Counted from the first letter of the stretch, positions 26,312-36,071 are shown. The stretch: DNA of 64,000 nucleotides from Actinoplanes sp. DH11 (GCF_020873875.1 NZ_JAHWGU010000030.1:1-64000), one strand, 5' to 3'. Notes: a model not told the origin generated them from the letters alone. Numbers and translations are program-made.

Positions 26312-27100
26312 TCAGACTGTCAGCTCCGATGGTGTCCCGGGCGTCAACCAGTGCAGCCGCTCACCAAGGTTGTCCTGCTCACCGGCGAATTGGCGTTCCA
26401 CGGCCTCGCGCCCCTGGGAGAAGTGTTGCCAGCCCTCGTAGTGAACGGGTATGACGGTTGCCGGCCGGATCTGGCGGCACACCCTCATGGCTTGCCGGGC
26501 GGTCATGGAGTAGTACAGCGGGCCGGTGATGGGAAACCGGACAGCGCCGAGATGCAGCACCGCGGTGCCGATGTCGAAGCGGCGAGCCACGTCGCGGACC
26601 CCGCGAAACAGAACGGTGTCGCCGGAGATCCAGAGTGCGCCGCGTTCCTGCCCGGGCCATTGCAGCAGGAAACCGATGACGGTTCCGGCGATCGGCCGGC
26701 TGAGAGGTGGGCCGTGCCGTGCGGGGGTCGCGGTGATCGTCACGGTGGGCCGGCCGGTCGCCCGTAGCTCGGTGGTGGCCCACGGGCGCAATCCTTCTCC
26801 GTGGCCGAGGCGCCTGGCGGCGGCGACCGTGGTTATCACCGTGCCGGCGCCGGGCAGCAGGGTGCGGCCGGCGATGTCCAGGTTGTCGCCGTGGTGGTCG
26901 TGGCTGAGCAGTACAGCGTCGACGGGCGGCAGGTCCGACACCGGCACGGCCGGCCCGGTGGTCTTGCGTGACGAGGTGCCCCAGCCGAAGGCGTACCGCC
27001 GGCCGGGCGGGTCGAAGGTCGGGTCGGTCAGGATCCGCCAGCCGCCGATCTCAAGCAGCGTGGTCGGTCCACCTACGTGGGTGATGCGGATCTGGGTCAT
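26312..27100 (-). CDS. MBL-fold metal-dependent hydrolase (UlaG-like)
   Basis: This 262-residue protein has the metallo-beta-lactamase signature VLLSHDHHGDNLD, preceded by the N-terminal strand pair ITHVGGPTTLLEIGGWRILTDP typical of UlaG/YtnP-like lactonase-type hydrolases. Later ligands are visible in ISGDTVLF (Asp) and VIPVHYEGW (His). A dinuclear metal centre is therefore intact. Substrate is unknown; lactones or phosphodiesters are usual. It lies 89 bp after the next hydrolase gene upstream (27189) and may share its transcript. Confidence 0.85.
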   Translation of the reverse strand: MTQIRITHVGGPTTLLEIGGWRILTDPTFDPPGRRYAFGWGTSSRKTTGPAVPVSDLPPVDAVLLSHDHHGDNLDIAGRTLLPGAGTVITTVAAARRLGHGEGLRPWATTELRATGRPTVTITATPARHGPPLSRPIAGTVIGFLLQWPGQERGALWISGDTVLFRGVRDVARRFDIGTAVLHLGAVRFPITGPLYYSMTARQAMRVCRQIRPATVIPVHYEGWQHFSQGREAVERQFAGEQDNLGERLHWLTPGTPSELTV

Positions 27101-27188
27101 GGCAAGGCTCCACCGGGATCGAAGGCGAGGCGGTACGGCGGCGCATCGGTGAGAACCGGGTGCGCCGCCGTACCACCAGGGGCGGGTG

Positions 27189-28010
27189 TTACCGCGCAGG
27201 GGTCCGCGCGTGGCGCAGGGCCCAGTCGAGGACGTCGTCGGCTACCCGCTGCCAGCCCTGGTAGGCCGGTAGCAGGTGGGGAAAGCCGTCGTACACCTTG
27301 ACCTCGGTCACCGTGTCGGACTTGTAGTGATCGGCGTTGGAGCGCTGGATGGCCGGCGGCATGATGTGGTCTTCGCTACCGGAGACGAACAGCAGAGGCG
27401 CACGGTCGTTGTTGCGGTAGTCGACCCAGGTGTCCTGGTGGCCGGGCTGGAAGTTGGCCAGCACGCTGCCCCAGAGGATGCCGCCATTGGCGGGGATCGC
27501 GTATCGCCTCCAGAGCGCCTCGGACTCCTCGGGGGTGAAGGTGTTGGTGAACGCGTAGGTCCATTCCTCGAGCGAGAGCGGCACCGTCTTGTGCCGGTTG
27601 GCCGGACTCTTGAGGACGGGGAAGGTGGACTTGACCTGGGAAAGTGGCACGACCCGTACGCCTTCGGTGGGTGCGGAGTTCAACGCGACACCGACGGCTC
27701 CGTAGCCGTGGTCGAGCAGGATCTGGGTGAACGCGCCGCCGGCGGAGTGGCCGATGAGGATCGGCGGGGCCGGTAGTTCGGCGATGACCGACTTGAGGTG
27801 GCCGATGATCTTCGGGACCGTGACGTTCAGGATCGGGGCCGGGTCGGCGTTGAGGGCTTCCACTTCCGCCTCGAATCCGGGGTAGGCGGGGGTGAGTACC
27901 CGGTAGCCCTTGTTCTCGTAGTAGGCCTTCCATCCTTCCCAGCTGCGCGGCGTGACCCAGAAGCCGTGGATCAGGACGATGGTGTCGGGGGCGTGCGTTT
28001 CGGTGCTCAT
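27189..28010 (-). CDS. Alpha/beta-hydrolase fold protein
   Basis: This 273-residue hydrolase has IVLIHGFWVTPRSWEGW, the nucleophile elbow ILIGHSAGGAFTQ, the acid in FVSGSEDHIMPP and the His in YDGFPHLLPAYQGW. No signal peptide. It resembles the hydrolase at 20523, and both end with a W..VADDV-type helix. Its start lies 25 bp after the stop of the 28036 gene, consistent with an operon. The reaction catalysed cannot be assigned from the motifs alone. Confidence 0.85.
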   Translation of the reverse strand: MSTETHAPDTIVLIHGFWVTPRSWEGWKAYYENKGYRVLTPAYPGFEAEVEALNADPAPILNVTVPKIIGHLKSVIAELPAPPILIGHSAGGAFTQILLDHGYGAVGVALNSAPTEGVRVVPLSQVKSTFPVLKSPANRHKTVPLSLEEWTYAFTNTFTPEESEALWRRYAIPANGGILWGSVLANFQPGHQDTWVDYRNNDRAPLLFVSGSEDHIMPPAIQRSNADHYKSDTVTEVKVYDGFPHLLPAYQGWQRVADDVLDWALRHARTPAR

Positions 28011-28035
28011 GTCGACTCCTGGAGTGCGATCGCGG

Positions 28036-28860
28036 TCAGGCGTTGAGGAAGGTGAGAAGGTCGGTGGCGAGCTGGGTCTTGTGGGTGTCGGTGATGCCGT
28101 GCGGTGCGCCGGGGTAGACGATGAGCTCGGCGTCTTTGATCAGGGCGGCTGAGGCGTTGCCGCCCACCTCGAACGGCACGACCTGGTCGTCGTCGCCGTG
28201 GATGACCAGCGTCGGCACGTCGAACGTGGCGAGGTCGTCGCGGAAGTCGGTGGCGGAGAACGCGGCGATGCACTCGTAGGCGTTGCGGTGCCCGGCCTGC
28301 ATGCTCTGCAGCCAGAACGCGTCGCGGATGCCTTGCGCCACGTTCGCGCCGGGCCGGTTGTGGCCGAAGAACGGCCCGTCGGCCAGATCTTTGTACAGCT
28401 GCGAGCGGTCGGCGAGAGATCCGGCACGGATGCCGTCGAAGACCTCGATCGGTACGCCGCCCGGGTTGTCCGGCGTCCGCAGCATGAGCGGCGGGACGGC
28501 GGCAACCAGGACCGCCTGGGCGACGCGGGCGGTGCCGTGGCGGCCGATGTAGCGGGCGACCTCCCCGCCGCCGGTGGAGAAACCGACAAGGGTGGCGTCG
28601 TGCAGGTCGAGGTGCTCGATGAGGGTGGCGAGGTCGTCGGCGTAGGTGTCCATGTCGTTGCCGTGCCAGGTCTGGGTGGATCGGCCGTGCCCGCGACGGT
28701 CGTGGGCGATGACCCGAAAACCGTGCTCGGCGAGCATCAGCGCTTGGGCTTCCCAGCTGTCGGAGTTGAGGGGCCAGCCGTGGCTCAGCACGACCGGGCG
28801 GCCGGATCCCCAGTCCTTGTAGAAGATCTGTGCGCCGTCGGCGGTGGTCACGTACCCCAT
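28036..28860 (-). CDS. Alpha/beta-hydrolase, non-heme chloroperoxidase type
   Basis: This 274-residue protein matches the cofactor-free haloperoxidase/perhydrolase group: [48 protein letters not shown], nucleophile elbow [19 protein letters not shown], acid in [11 protein letters not shown] and His in PGAPHGI. Members hydrolyse esters or lactones and can make peracids from acetate and peroxide; the physiological substrate is usually unknown. ATG 28860 follows AAGGAG. It is the best-assigned member of this hydrolase cluster. Confidence 0.9.
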   Translation of the reverse strand: MGYVTTADGAQIFYKDWGSGRPVVLSHGWPLNSDSWEAQALMLAEHGFRVIAHDRRGHGRSTQTWHGNDMDTYADDLATLIEHLDLHDATLVGFSTGGGEVARYIGRHGTARVAQAVLVAAVPPLMLRTPDNPGGVPIEVFDGIRAGSLADRSQLYKDLADGPFFGHNRPGANVAQGIRDAFWLQSMQAGHRNAYECIAAFSATDFRDDLATFDVPTLVIHGDDDQVVPFEVGGNASAALIKDAELIVYPGAPHGITDTHKTQLATDLLTFLNA

Positions 28861-28937
28861 GGTTGGGCTCCTTCGGATGTGGTGGTGAGAGGTGTGGCGG
28901 GGGTGCGGTGGCCGGCGCGTGCCGGCCACCGCGTCGG

Positions 28938-29819
28938 TCAGCGGGTTGACCTGGCCATGCGCTGGATCAGCTCGGTGGTGGGGCCGGGGTTGCTCATCAT
29001 GGCGACGTGCGAGCTGTTGATCTCGACGGTGCGGGCGCCGGCACGCTGTGCCATGAATCGCTGGGCGGCGGCCGGGATCAGGTTGTCGGCTTTGGCTACC
29101 AGGTAGCCGGACGGGATCGTCTTCCACGCGGGTACACCGGACAGCTGACCGAGGGTGTGTACGTCGGCCGGGCGCTGTGTGGCGGCCATGACCGCGGTCG
29201 TCTTACGGGGCAGGTCGGCGGCGAAGATGTCGCGGAACACGGCGGCCTTGACGTAGGCGTCGTAGCTGGGTTTGCCGTCGATGTCGGTGATCGGCCGGAC
29301 ATCCAGCGCTTCGAAGTTCAGCTTGCTGCCGGTGAACTTGTCCTGCAGGCCGCCGACGGTGTCGCCCTCGGCCGGTGCGAACGCGGCGATGTAGACGAGG
29401 GCTTTCACGTTGGGGTTGCCGGTCGCCGCGTTGGTGATGAGGACCCCGCCGTAGGAGTGACCGACGAGCACGACGGGTCCGGTCACCGTCTGCAGGATGC
29501 CGGCGAGGTAGGCCGAGTCCGAAGCGACGCCGCGTAGCGGGTTGGCCGGTGCCAGCACCGGGTAGCCGTCGCTCTGCAGCCGGGCGACCACGTCGTTCCA
29601 GCCGGACGCGTCGGCGAAGGCGCCGTGCACCAGCACCACCGTCGGTTTCGGCCGGTCCCTGGAAGATGCCGAGGCGGTGGCGGCCGCGCCGAACAGTCCG
29701 GCGGCGACGGTGAGGGCCAGCACGAGGACGAGCAGCAACGAGCGTTGCGGCCGGCGGCGTGCGTGCCGGAAAGCCGTCCTGGGTGTCGCGTCGGTTCCGG
29801 TGCGGGCGTCGTCATTCAT
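28938..29819 (-). CDS. Secreted or membrane-anchored alpha/beta-hydrolase
   Basis: This 293-residue protein starts with a basic region and a hydrophobic segment ([33 protein letters not shown]), a signal peptide with a likely ASA cleavage site. The mature part is an EstC-like alpha/beta-hydrolase: [18 protein letters not shown], nucleophile elbow [11 protein letters not shown], acid near [11 protein letters not shown] and His in [16 protein letters not shown] 29819 (MNDDARTG) was chosen; upstream ATGs exist. Two copies of an ATGACTGCA motif lie upstream at 29904 and 29982, the first in nearly the same form as in the 31166-31289 promoter region. Confidence 0.85.
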   Translation of the reverse strand: MNDDARTGTDATPRTAFRHARRRPQRSLLLVLVLALTVAAGLFGAAATASASSRDRPKPTVVLVHGAFADASGWNDVVARLQSDGYPVLAPANPLRGVASDSAYLAGILQTVTGPVVLVGHSYGGVLITNAATGNPNVKALVYIAAFAPAEGDTVGGLQDKFTGSKLNFEALDVRPITDIDGKPSYDAYVKAAVFRDIFAADLPRKTTAVMAATQRPADVHTLGQLSGVPAWKTIPSGYLVAKADNLIPAAAQRFMAQRAGARTVEINSSHVAMMSNPGPTTELIQRMARSTR

Positions 29820-30349
29820 ATCCAGTCCCTGGGTTTGTCGGCCTGTCGCGGTGGCCGCGACCTGTGCCATGAACCTAGAAAAGACGGCGGTCGGGCCGCT
29901 GCTGTCAGATGACTGCACCTGGCCTCGGATCCGTTGATGACCTACGCCCTGGAGTCGTCACCACGTCCAGTTAGAAGCGCCGTCGCATGACTGCAGTAGC
30001 GAAGCCCCGTCGTATGACGGATGCTGCGGCGCTCGTGACGGCTTACCGTGCGCAGACGCAGGTCCCGCGGAGGGCTGCGCGGCAGCGGTCAGCGTCGATC
30101 GTGGGTCGAGGGCGGCCAAGATGCCGCTCGGTCTGCGACCATCGTTTCAGGGCAGACGATCCGTTCAACCGGATCTTTGTACGGTAGGGGAGCTGCGGGG
30201 CCTTGAGGCTTTCGTCCGTGGGATCAGACGGTCCGGCACCGCACCCGTCCTGTGTGGCGCTCCATGAACCGGCCTCGGCGCAGCTGCGCTCGTCAGGTGA
30301 GGCTGAAGCGGTAACCGAGTCCGGCAGTGGCTCGCAGGCCGACAGTGGA
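29820..30349. other. 530-bp intergenic region with two ATGACTGCA motifs
   Basis: No gene is supported between the start of the 28938 gene and the end of the 30350 gene. GTCAGATGACTGCACC lies at 29904-29919 and GTCGCATGACTGCAGT at 29982-29997. A third, near-identical copy lies at 31227-31242. They are candidate regulator-binding sites for the hydrolase cluster. Confidence 0.5.
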
Positions 30350-31165
30350 TCAGCTGGTGAGAGACGCCAGGACGGCCGCGTTGCATTCCTCGGCGTGGGT
30401 GACCGGGACCGCGTGCGGGGCGTGGGGGACAGTTGTCACGCGGATCTTCGGCGCGCTGCCGGCCAGCCACCGTGTGACTCGCGCGGGGTCGGTGAGCGCG
30501 TCGCCGCCGCCGACGATGGCGAAGACCGGCACGTCGACAGCGCCCAGTGCTGGTCCGAGATTCGCGGTGTCCGCCGCGATGATCGAGTCGGTGACCGCTT
30601 TGGCCGACGCCCCCGCAGCCAGTGCCACATGAAACTGTCGTGTCGGTTCGTCGACCGCGGGGAGCCCGTCCACGGCGAACATTCGGCCGACGACCTCGTC
30701 GAGCATGGCGACTCGATGGTGCATCGACGCGGCCACCAACCCGCCACCGCTGTGGAGTGTCACGGCATCGGCCGGGTCCGGGTCCGGCGGCGGGCTGATC
30801 AGCACCAACCGGCTGAGACGCGTCGTGCCGTGCACCTCCACGTAGCGCAGCACATCGGCGCATCCGGACGAGAAGCCGACGAGCGTCGCGTCATGCAGTT
30901 GCAGACTCTCCACCACCCGCGCCAGGTCCGCAGCGAACGTCTCGACGTCGTAGCCGTTCCACGGGTGCGAGGAGCGACCGAACCCACGCCGGTCATAGGA
31001 GACGACCCGGTACCCGGCGGCCACGAGCGGACGCACCTGCTGATCCCAGAGGCGCTGCGACAGCGGCCAGCCGTGCACGAGCACCACCGGAGATCCGGAG
31101 CCGACGTCCTCGTAGTACAGGTCCACGGGCACGCCGTTGTCCGTGCCGACGACAAGCCGCGACAT
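30350..31165 (-). CDS. Alpha/beta-hydrolase, chloroperoxidase-like
   Basis: This 271-residue protein resembles the hydrolase at 28036: VVLVHGWPLSQRLWDQQ, VSYDRRGFGRSS, LVGFSSGCADVLRYVEVHG, acid in AIVGGGDALTDP and His in VPHAPHAVPV. One change stands out: the nucleophile elbow reads GFSSGC rather than GFSTGG, with a Cys after the elbow glycine. ATG 31165 has the strong ribosome site GGGAGGAACC. It is divergent from the LAL gene at 31290; the shared 124-bp spacer holds a copy of the ATGACTGCACC motif midway between the two starts. Confidence 0.87.
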   Translation of the reverse strand: MSRLVVGTDNGVPVDLYYEDVGSGSPVVLVHGWPLSQRLWDQQVRPLVAAGYRVVSYDRRGFGRSSHPWNGYDVETFAADLARVVESLQLHDATLVGFSSGCADVLRYVEVHGTTRLSRLVLISPPPDPDPADAVTLHSGGGLVAASMHHRVAMLDEVVGRMFAVDGLPAVDEPTRQFHVALAAGASAKAVTDSIIAADTANLGPALGAVDVPVFAIVGGGDALTDPARVTRWLAGSAPKIRVTTVPHAPHAVPVTHAEECNAAVLASLTS

Positions 31166-31226
31166 GGTTCCTCCCTGGTGCCGGCATCGTCGACCATGCT
31201 GCGCCCCACCGCCGGCCCGGCAATCG

Positions 31227-31242
31227 GTCAAATGACTGCACC
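31227..31242. promoter_or_regulatory. Shared 16-bp regulatory motif between divergent genes
   Basis: GTCAAATGACTGCACC lies 62 bp from the ATG of the hydrolase (31165) and 48 bp from the TTG of the LAL regulator (31290). It differs at one base from 29904-29919 upstream of the 28938 hydrolase, with a partial third copy at 29982. It is a plausible binding site for the adjacent LAL regulator. Confidence 0.55.
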
Positions 31243-31289
31243 CACGCCATTCCACCGCAACCGGACCGACCCGCGAGGGAGGACAACCG

Positions 31290-34016
31290 TTGGACATCGT
31301 CGGACGCGAGAGTGAACTGGCGACTCTGTACGCGATGATCGACCGCAGGCCGGGAACCCCGTCGAACCTGACCCTGCACGGCGACCCCGGCATCGGCAAG
31401 ACCGTCCTGCTCCAGGCCGGTATCCGCTACGCCGAGGAGCGCGGCATCCGCGTCATCGGCGGCACCGGCTTCGAGAGCGAGGCCAAACTCGCCTTCGCCG
31501 GTCTGTACCAACTGTTCGGCCACTTGCCGAGCTACCTCGACCGCCTGGAGCCTTTTCACCGTTCGGTCCTGCGCCGCGTGCTCGGACTCGACGACGGCCC
31601 GCCCCCGGACCGCCTTGCCGTGTGCACGGCATCGCTTGCCGCCCTCAGCGCGATCGCCGCCGACGGTCCCGTGCTCATCGCGGTCGAGGACGCCCACTGG
31701 GTAGACGTCCCGACCCGCGAGGTCATGATGTTCTTACTGCTGAGAATGTCGACCATCGACGTCCGCGCGATCTTCGCCCGCCGGCCACTGGTCGCCAGCG
31801 AACGGGTCACCCCCGGCATCGGCATGCTCGAGATACCGCCGCTGGAACCGCTGGCCGCTGCGGAACTGCTCGACCTGCTTCACCCGGACCTTCCCGCACC
31901 GGCCCGCGAACGCATCCTGCGCGATGCCGCCGGCAACCCGCTGGCCCTCGCCGACCTGCCGCACGCCTTCGGCACGAATGCCGCCGTCGGCCTGGAGATG
32001 CTCCCGGCCGCCGCGCCGCTACGCACCCGCCTCGAAGCGGGCTATGCCGGCCGGGTGACCACGCTACCGGCGCCGACCCGTACCGCGCTGCTGGTGAGTG
32101 CCCTCGACGGCGACCCCCTCGACCGCACCGCCGACGCCGCCCACCCCTCCGTGCTGTCACTCGATGACATCGCCGCGGTCGAGCGACTCGGCCTGATCAC
32201 CCGGGACTCGACCCCGACCCGGCTGACGTTCCGCCACCCACTTGTGCGCTCCGCCATCGTCAACACCGCCGCCCCCGACGAGATCCGCGCCGCGCACCTG
32301 CACCTGGCCCAGCAATACCGCGGCAACCCGGAACTGCGCGTCTGGCACCTCGCCGCCGCCACAATCGAACCCGACGAGGCGATCGCCCAGGAGATCGAAC
32401 GCGGTGCCGCGTTGATCAGCTCCCGGGGTGGCACCGGGCTGGCCGTCGCCGCGATGCAGCGGGCCGCCGCACTGAGCCCATCACCCGACGACGCCGCACG
32501 CCGCCTCCACGACGGAGCCGAGCTGGCCAGCGCCTCGGGACAACTGGACCTGGCGCAGCGCCTGCTCGACGAGGCCCGCCATCACACCGACGACCCGAGC
32601 CGGTCCGCTCGCGCCCTGACGGTACGCGCCGAAGTCCTGTTACGACGCGACGGCGACCTCGCCGCAGCCGATCAGCTGCTCGACCGGGCGATACGGCAGA
32701 CCAGCGAGCCGGCGGGCCGGGCACGGGCCACGAAGCTCCTGCTGATGAGTGCCTTCTACAGCGCCGACCACGACCGCTGGGCCCACTGCGCCGCCCTCAT
32801 GCAACACTGCGACGACGAGGAGCTGCACCTCACGTTCGCCGTGCTCGGCGGCCTCACCGCCGGCGGCGAGACCCTCCGACACCAACTCACGGCGGCATTC
32901 GACGATCTTCCCCTCGACGCCCCGCCGGGCCGGGTCGTCGACCTGTGCCGGGCCGCCATGGCCGTCGACGGACTGCGCGAACGACGTACCTGGCTACGCG
33001 GCCTGGTCGAACGCGAAAGCGGCACAGGCGCCGTCACCCACGCCGTCGCCGGGCACCTGCTGAGCGCACACGATCACTTCCTTGCCGGCGACTGGGAGGC
33101 CAGCGAGAAAGCCGCCGACGTCGGTATGGACCTGGCCGTACGCCACGGCCTCGAACCCGCCGTCAACGACCTGCGCTGCCACCTCGGTTGGCTCGCCGCG
33201 GCGCGAGGGGACGTCGAGACCGTTCACGAGTACAGCCGGACGATCGAACGGTGGGCCGGACCCCGCAGCAGCCGCGCTCATCTGGCCCAGTCCACCCGCA
33301 ACCTCGCCCTTGCCGCGCTGACCGACGGTGACTACGAGGCGGCGTACGAGCACGCGACCACCCTCGTTCGCCCGGGACATCTGCCGGGCTTCGCCCATGC
33401 CGCGCTGTGGGCCACCCTCGACCTGATCGAAGCGGCGACCCGGATCAACCGTATCGACGAGGCGCGGGCCCACCTGGCCGCCGCGGAGGCCGCGGGGCTG
33501 GCCGACCTGACACCACGGCTGCGGCTGCACATCTACGCCGCCCGCGCGATGCTCAGCCAAGAGGACCCGGTAGGCCTGTACCGGCAGGCGCTGGCCCTGC
33601 CCGGAGTCGAACGCTGGCCGTTCGAGCACGCCCGCATCCGGCTCGCACTCGGCGAGCACTACCGACGACACCAACAGCCCGGCGCCGCCCGACCGGAACT
33701 ACGCCGCGCCACCGACCTGTTCGCCCGCCTCGGCGCCACCATCTGGAGCCGGCGGGCCGAGCAGGAACTACGGGCCACCGGCATCGCGATCACCGGCGCA
33801 GGCGGTCCGACCCGCACCGACTCGCAGTCGATCGACCTCACCGCGCAGCAACTCGAGGTCGCCCACCTCGCCGCTGCCGGCCTGAGCAACAAGGAGATCG
33901 GGCAACGGCTCTACCTGTCACCACGAACCGTCGGCGCACACCTGTATCGCATCTTCCCCAAGCTCGGCATCACCTCACGGTCTGCGCTACGCGACGCCCT
34001 CGACAAGCTCACGTAG
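31290..34016 (+). CDS. LAL-type LuxR-family regulator
   Basis: A second large ATP-binding LuxR regulator, 908 residues. The P-loop is LHGDPGIGKTVLLQ (near residue 29), Walker B is VLIAVEDAHWVD, a helical TPR-like region fills the middle and the C-terminus carries LTAQQLEVAHLAAAGLSNKEIGQRLYLSPRTVGAHLYRIFPKLGI. The start is TTG, justified by GGGAGGACAACCG just upstream and by MDIVGRESEL, the usual LAL beginning. It is divergent from a hydrolase gene and probably controls it through the 16-bp motif between them. Confidence 0.88.
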   Translation: MDIVGRESELATLYAMIDRRPGTPSNLTLHGDPGIGKTVLLQAGIRYAEERGIRVIGGTGFESEAKLAFAGLYQLFGHLPSYLDRLEPFHRSVLRRVLGLDDGPPPDRLAVCTASLAALSAIAADGPVLIAVEDAHWVDVPTREVMMFLLLRMSTIDVRAIFARRPLVASERVTPGIGMLEIPPLEPLAAAELLDLLHPDLPAPARERILRDAAGNPLALADLPHAFGTNAAVGLEMLPAAAPLRTRLEAGYAGRVTTLPAPTRTALLVSALDGDPLDRTADAAHPSVLSLDDIAAVERLGLITRDSTPTRLTFRHPLVRSAIVNTAAPDEIRAAHLHLAQQYRGNPELRVWHLAAATIEPDEAIAQEIERGAALISSRGGTGLAVAAMQRAAALSPSPDDAARRLHDGAELASASGQLDLAQRLLDEARHHTDDPSRSARALTVRAEVLLRRDGDLAAADQLLDRAIRQTSEPAGRARATKLLLMSAFYSADHDRWAHCAALMQHCDDEELHLTFAVLGGLTAGGETLRHQLTAAFDDLPLDAPPGRVVDLCRAAMAVDGLRERRTWLRGLVERESGTGAVTHAVAGHLLSAHDHFLAGDWEASEKAADVGMDLAVRHGLEPAVNDLRCHLGWLAAARGDVETVHEYSRTIERWAGPRSSRAHLAQSTRNLALAALTDGDYEAAYEHATTLVRPGHLPGFAHAALWATLDLIEAATRINRIDEARAHLAAAEAAGLADLTPRLRLHIYAARAMLSQEDPVGLYRQALALPGVERWPFEHARIRLALGEHYRRHQQPGAARPELRRATDLFARLGATIWSRRAEQELRATGIAITGAGGPTRTDSQSIDLTAQQLEVAHLAAAGLSNKEIGQRLYLSPRTVGAHLYRIFPKLGITSRSALRDALDKLT

Positions 34017-34864
34017 CCGCGCACCAAGACGCAGCCAGCAGCGGCGGACATGCCCAACCACACGCCATTCGAGCTGGGCACGCGCATTCCGGATCTCGCG
34101 AACGCCGATCAGCGCGGCCATCAACGCTCCAAGCACCGAAGAATCGACACTTCCGAGTTGCGCCCGGTTTGGTGGAGCTTCTCGAACATGGTTGGCGACC
34201 AGTGAGGCGCATACGCCGTCGGCCACCCGGGCGCACCGGATTCCTGCTCATCGTCGGCGCGACGGCGCTCTCCGCTGCTCGCGCCCAGTCCAGTCGGCGC
34301 CGCAGGCGCCTCCATGCCCGAACCTCGCAGCCACCGGACTCGCGCTGTCGGGCCGGCCTCGTCCGCCGGCCGCAACTAACCCTCACGACATCGAGCTACA
34401 CCGTTGCCTTGACGGACCCCCGTTACCGCCATGACCTTAGCCATCTGCCGACAGGCAGTCGACACTGAAGCCGTCGCTCAGATCGAGATCCTCGTGCGCC
34501 GTCTCGGGCTGCCGGAGGCCACCGTCGTGGCCGAATTGAAGCGAGCCCGCAAGAAGTTGGACCAATTAACACTCCTCAACGACTACGCCCGCCGTGCCGG
34601 TCAGCCGCCGATCGACATCAACGGCTTCACGCCGACCGTCCACGCTCTTGACGGCGCCGCGCACGGGCGCGCTCCGCAGGGGGACCCGCAACTGTGGGTC
34701 CGGCAGACGAGAAAGATCATCAAGGCTGTTCAAGAGATCAGGAACTGGGTTGGTGAGCCAGGCGAGGTTGAAACCGCTTTCCGCGCCAGGGGGCGCGTCG
34801 CGGTCTGCCCGCAGTGCCGTGCGCAGCAAGTGCCAGCGCGCGGTGCGGCTTGTCCCGTGGGCGC
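34017..34864. other. Degenerate region with one weak reading frame
   Basis: A plus-strand frame from 34431 (MTLAICRQAVDTEAVAQIEILVRRLG) reads plausibly for about 115 codons, with a helical basic stretch ELKRARKKLDQLTLLNDYARR, and then turns Cys/Arg-rich. It lacks a clear ribosome site and a family match, so I do not call it a gene. The rest holds nothing I can support. Confidence 0.3.
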
Positions 34865-35255
34865 TCAGTTGGGATCAAGGTGTGACGGCAGCCAGCTCTC
34901 CATGCGGCTGATATTGCGGGCGGCCGCCGTGCTGTCGGGTTCGTTGAGGTAGCCGTGGTAGGCACCGACCTCGCGGATCATGAGGAGGTCGACGCCTGCG
35001 GCGGCGAGCTCGGCGCCGTACTGCTGCCCGGAGGCTCGCAAGGGGTCTATGTCGGAGTTGAGGATCATCGTGGGTGGCAGCCCGGTGAGGTCGTGGCCGC
35101 CGGGGAAGGCCTACGGCTCGCCCGGGTCGGCGGGGTCCCGCACGTAGTTGAGATTCATCCGGCGGATCGCGTCAGCACCGACCAGATCGGGGTCCGGCAG
35201 GGTTGTCACCTTGGCGTGCAGCTCGGCGGCCGGGTAAACGTCCGCCGGTTGAGTC
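34865..35255 (-). pseudogene. HSL-type alpha/beta-hydrolase remnant with in-frame stop
   Basis: The reading contains DVYPAAELHAKVTTLPDPDLVGADAIRRMNLNYVRDP, then a TAG stop near 35108-35110, then in the same frame AFPGGHDLTGLPP, MILNSDIDPLRASGQQYGAELAAAGVDL and GAYHGYLNEPDS. That is the C-terminal half of an esterase with the catalytic Asp (SDIDPLR) and His (YHGYL). The nucleophile half is missing and the upstream sequence is not recognisable. It is a dead relative of the surrounding hydrolases. Confidence 0.75.
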
Positions 35256-35594
35256 ACTGCCCCTGGGGTGCGGCGGGTTAGTGGTGAGTCCGAGCCTGAC
35301 CCCGGCGCCCTCGGGCCTGGCTGTTGAGTGTCGCCGCAACGTACCCGTCTGGCCGCCCCGAGCGATTCGGTGAGTCCGTCCATCACTCGACCGCACCTGG
35401 GCTTCGGTGGACGCCGAACCGTGGGCGGCACGGGCGGGGGAGCCGATCGCGGCCGGCTCGAGCGCCGTGTACGTCGGGTTGTGCGCGATGACCGCTCCCG
35501 GGCGACCTGGTCCTACCGGGTGAGCCTGCCTCTTGGCATCGCGGCCTCCTCGGTGTCCATGAGGGTGCCCCATAGCCTTCACTTTCGGCATATT

Positions 35595-35645
35595 GCAACG
35601 ACACCGAACCGCATCGTTGCGTTAAATATGCAACGAGTGCAACGA
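35595..35645. promoter_or_regulatory. GCAACGA operator cluster upstream of the DUF4097-like gene
   Basis: GCAACGA occurs at 35595-35601, 35630-35636 and 35639-35645, with its inverse TCGTTGC at 35614-35620. The pair 35614/35630 forms an inverted repeat with a 9-bp spacer. A TATACT hexamer lies about 20 bp downstream and could be the -10. The cluster probably binds a TetR- or PadR-like regulator not visible in this window. Confidence 0.6.
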
Positions 35646-35759
35646 TTTAGTGCCGTTGAACTGCACCTATACTAGAAGACCGCAACGTAAGGCTTTCGGG
35701 ATCGATGAAGGCAACGTAGCGTTTCTGTTGTCAGAAACAAGCAACCGAAGGGCCTCGCG

Positions 35760-36071
35760 ATGCGGAAGTTCGCCACCCCCGCCCCGGTCTCGGCCGTCCT
35801 CGACATCCCCGCGGGGCGTATCCGGTTCATTGCCGCCGATCGGGCCGACACCACGGTCGAAATCCTGCCCGCAGACGCCTCCCGCAGCCGTGATGTGAAG
35901 GCGGCGGAGCACATCTCGGTCGGTGCCGCCCGGGAAGCCTCCGCGACCCTGGACGCCGGCACCAGCTACGGCCGCATCCACAACGCGCTAAACAACACCG
36001 ACGGCGCCGCCGCCGGCCTGAACATCCACGCAACCACCGCCCACGGCGACATCACCGCCCGCAGCCTGTGA
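35760..36071 (+). CDS. DUF4097-like protein with internal deletion
   Basis: The 103 residues match both ends of an actinobacterial DUF4097-type beta-helix protein: MRKFATPAPVSAVLDIPAGRIRFIAADRADT at the start and SVGAAREASATLDAGTSYGRIHNALNN...HATTAHGDITARSL at the end. Family members are roughly 200-230 residues, so about half, the centre of the repeat domain, is missing, yet the frame stays open. Whether the short form is functional is unclear. The stop overlaps the ribosome site (AAGGAG) of the next gene, so the two are co-transcribed. Confidence 0.65.
   Translation: MRKFATPAPVSAVLDIPAGRIRFIAADRADTTVEILPADASRSRDVKAAEHISVGAAREASATLDAGTSYGRIHNALNNTDGAAAGLNIHATTAHGDITARSL

Noticed and set aside
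34431-34952. 173-codon plus-strand frame
   Set aside because: The first 115 codons look plausible but there is no ribosome site or recognised family, and the tail runs antisense into the hydrolase pseudogene.
35516-35562. TetR N-terminus (MPRGRLTR) on the minus strand
   Set aside because: Only eight residues before a stop; too short to support a call.
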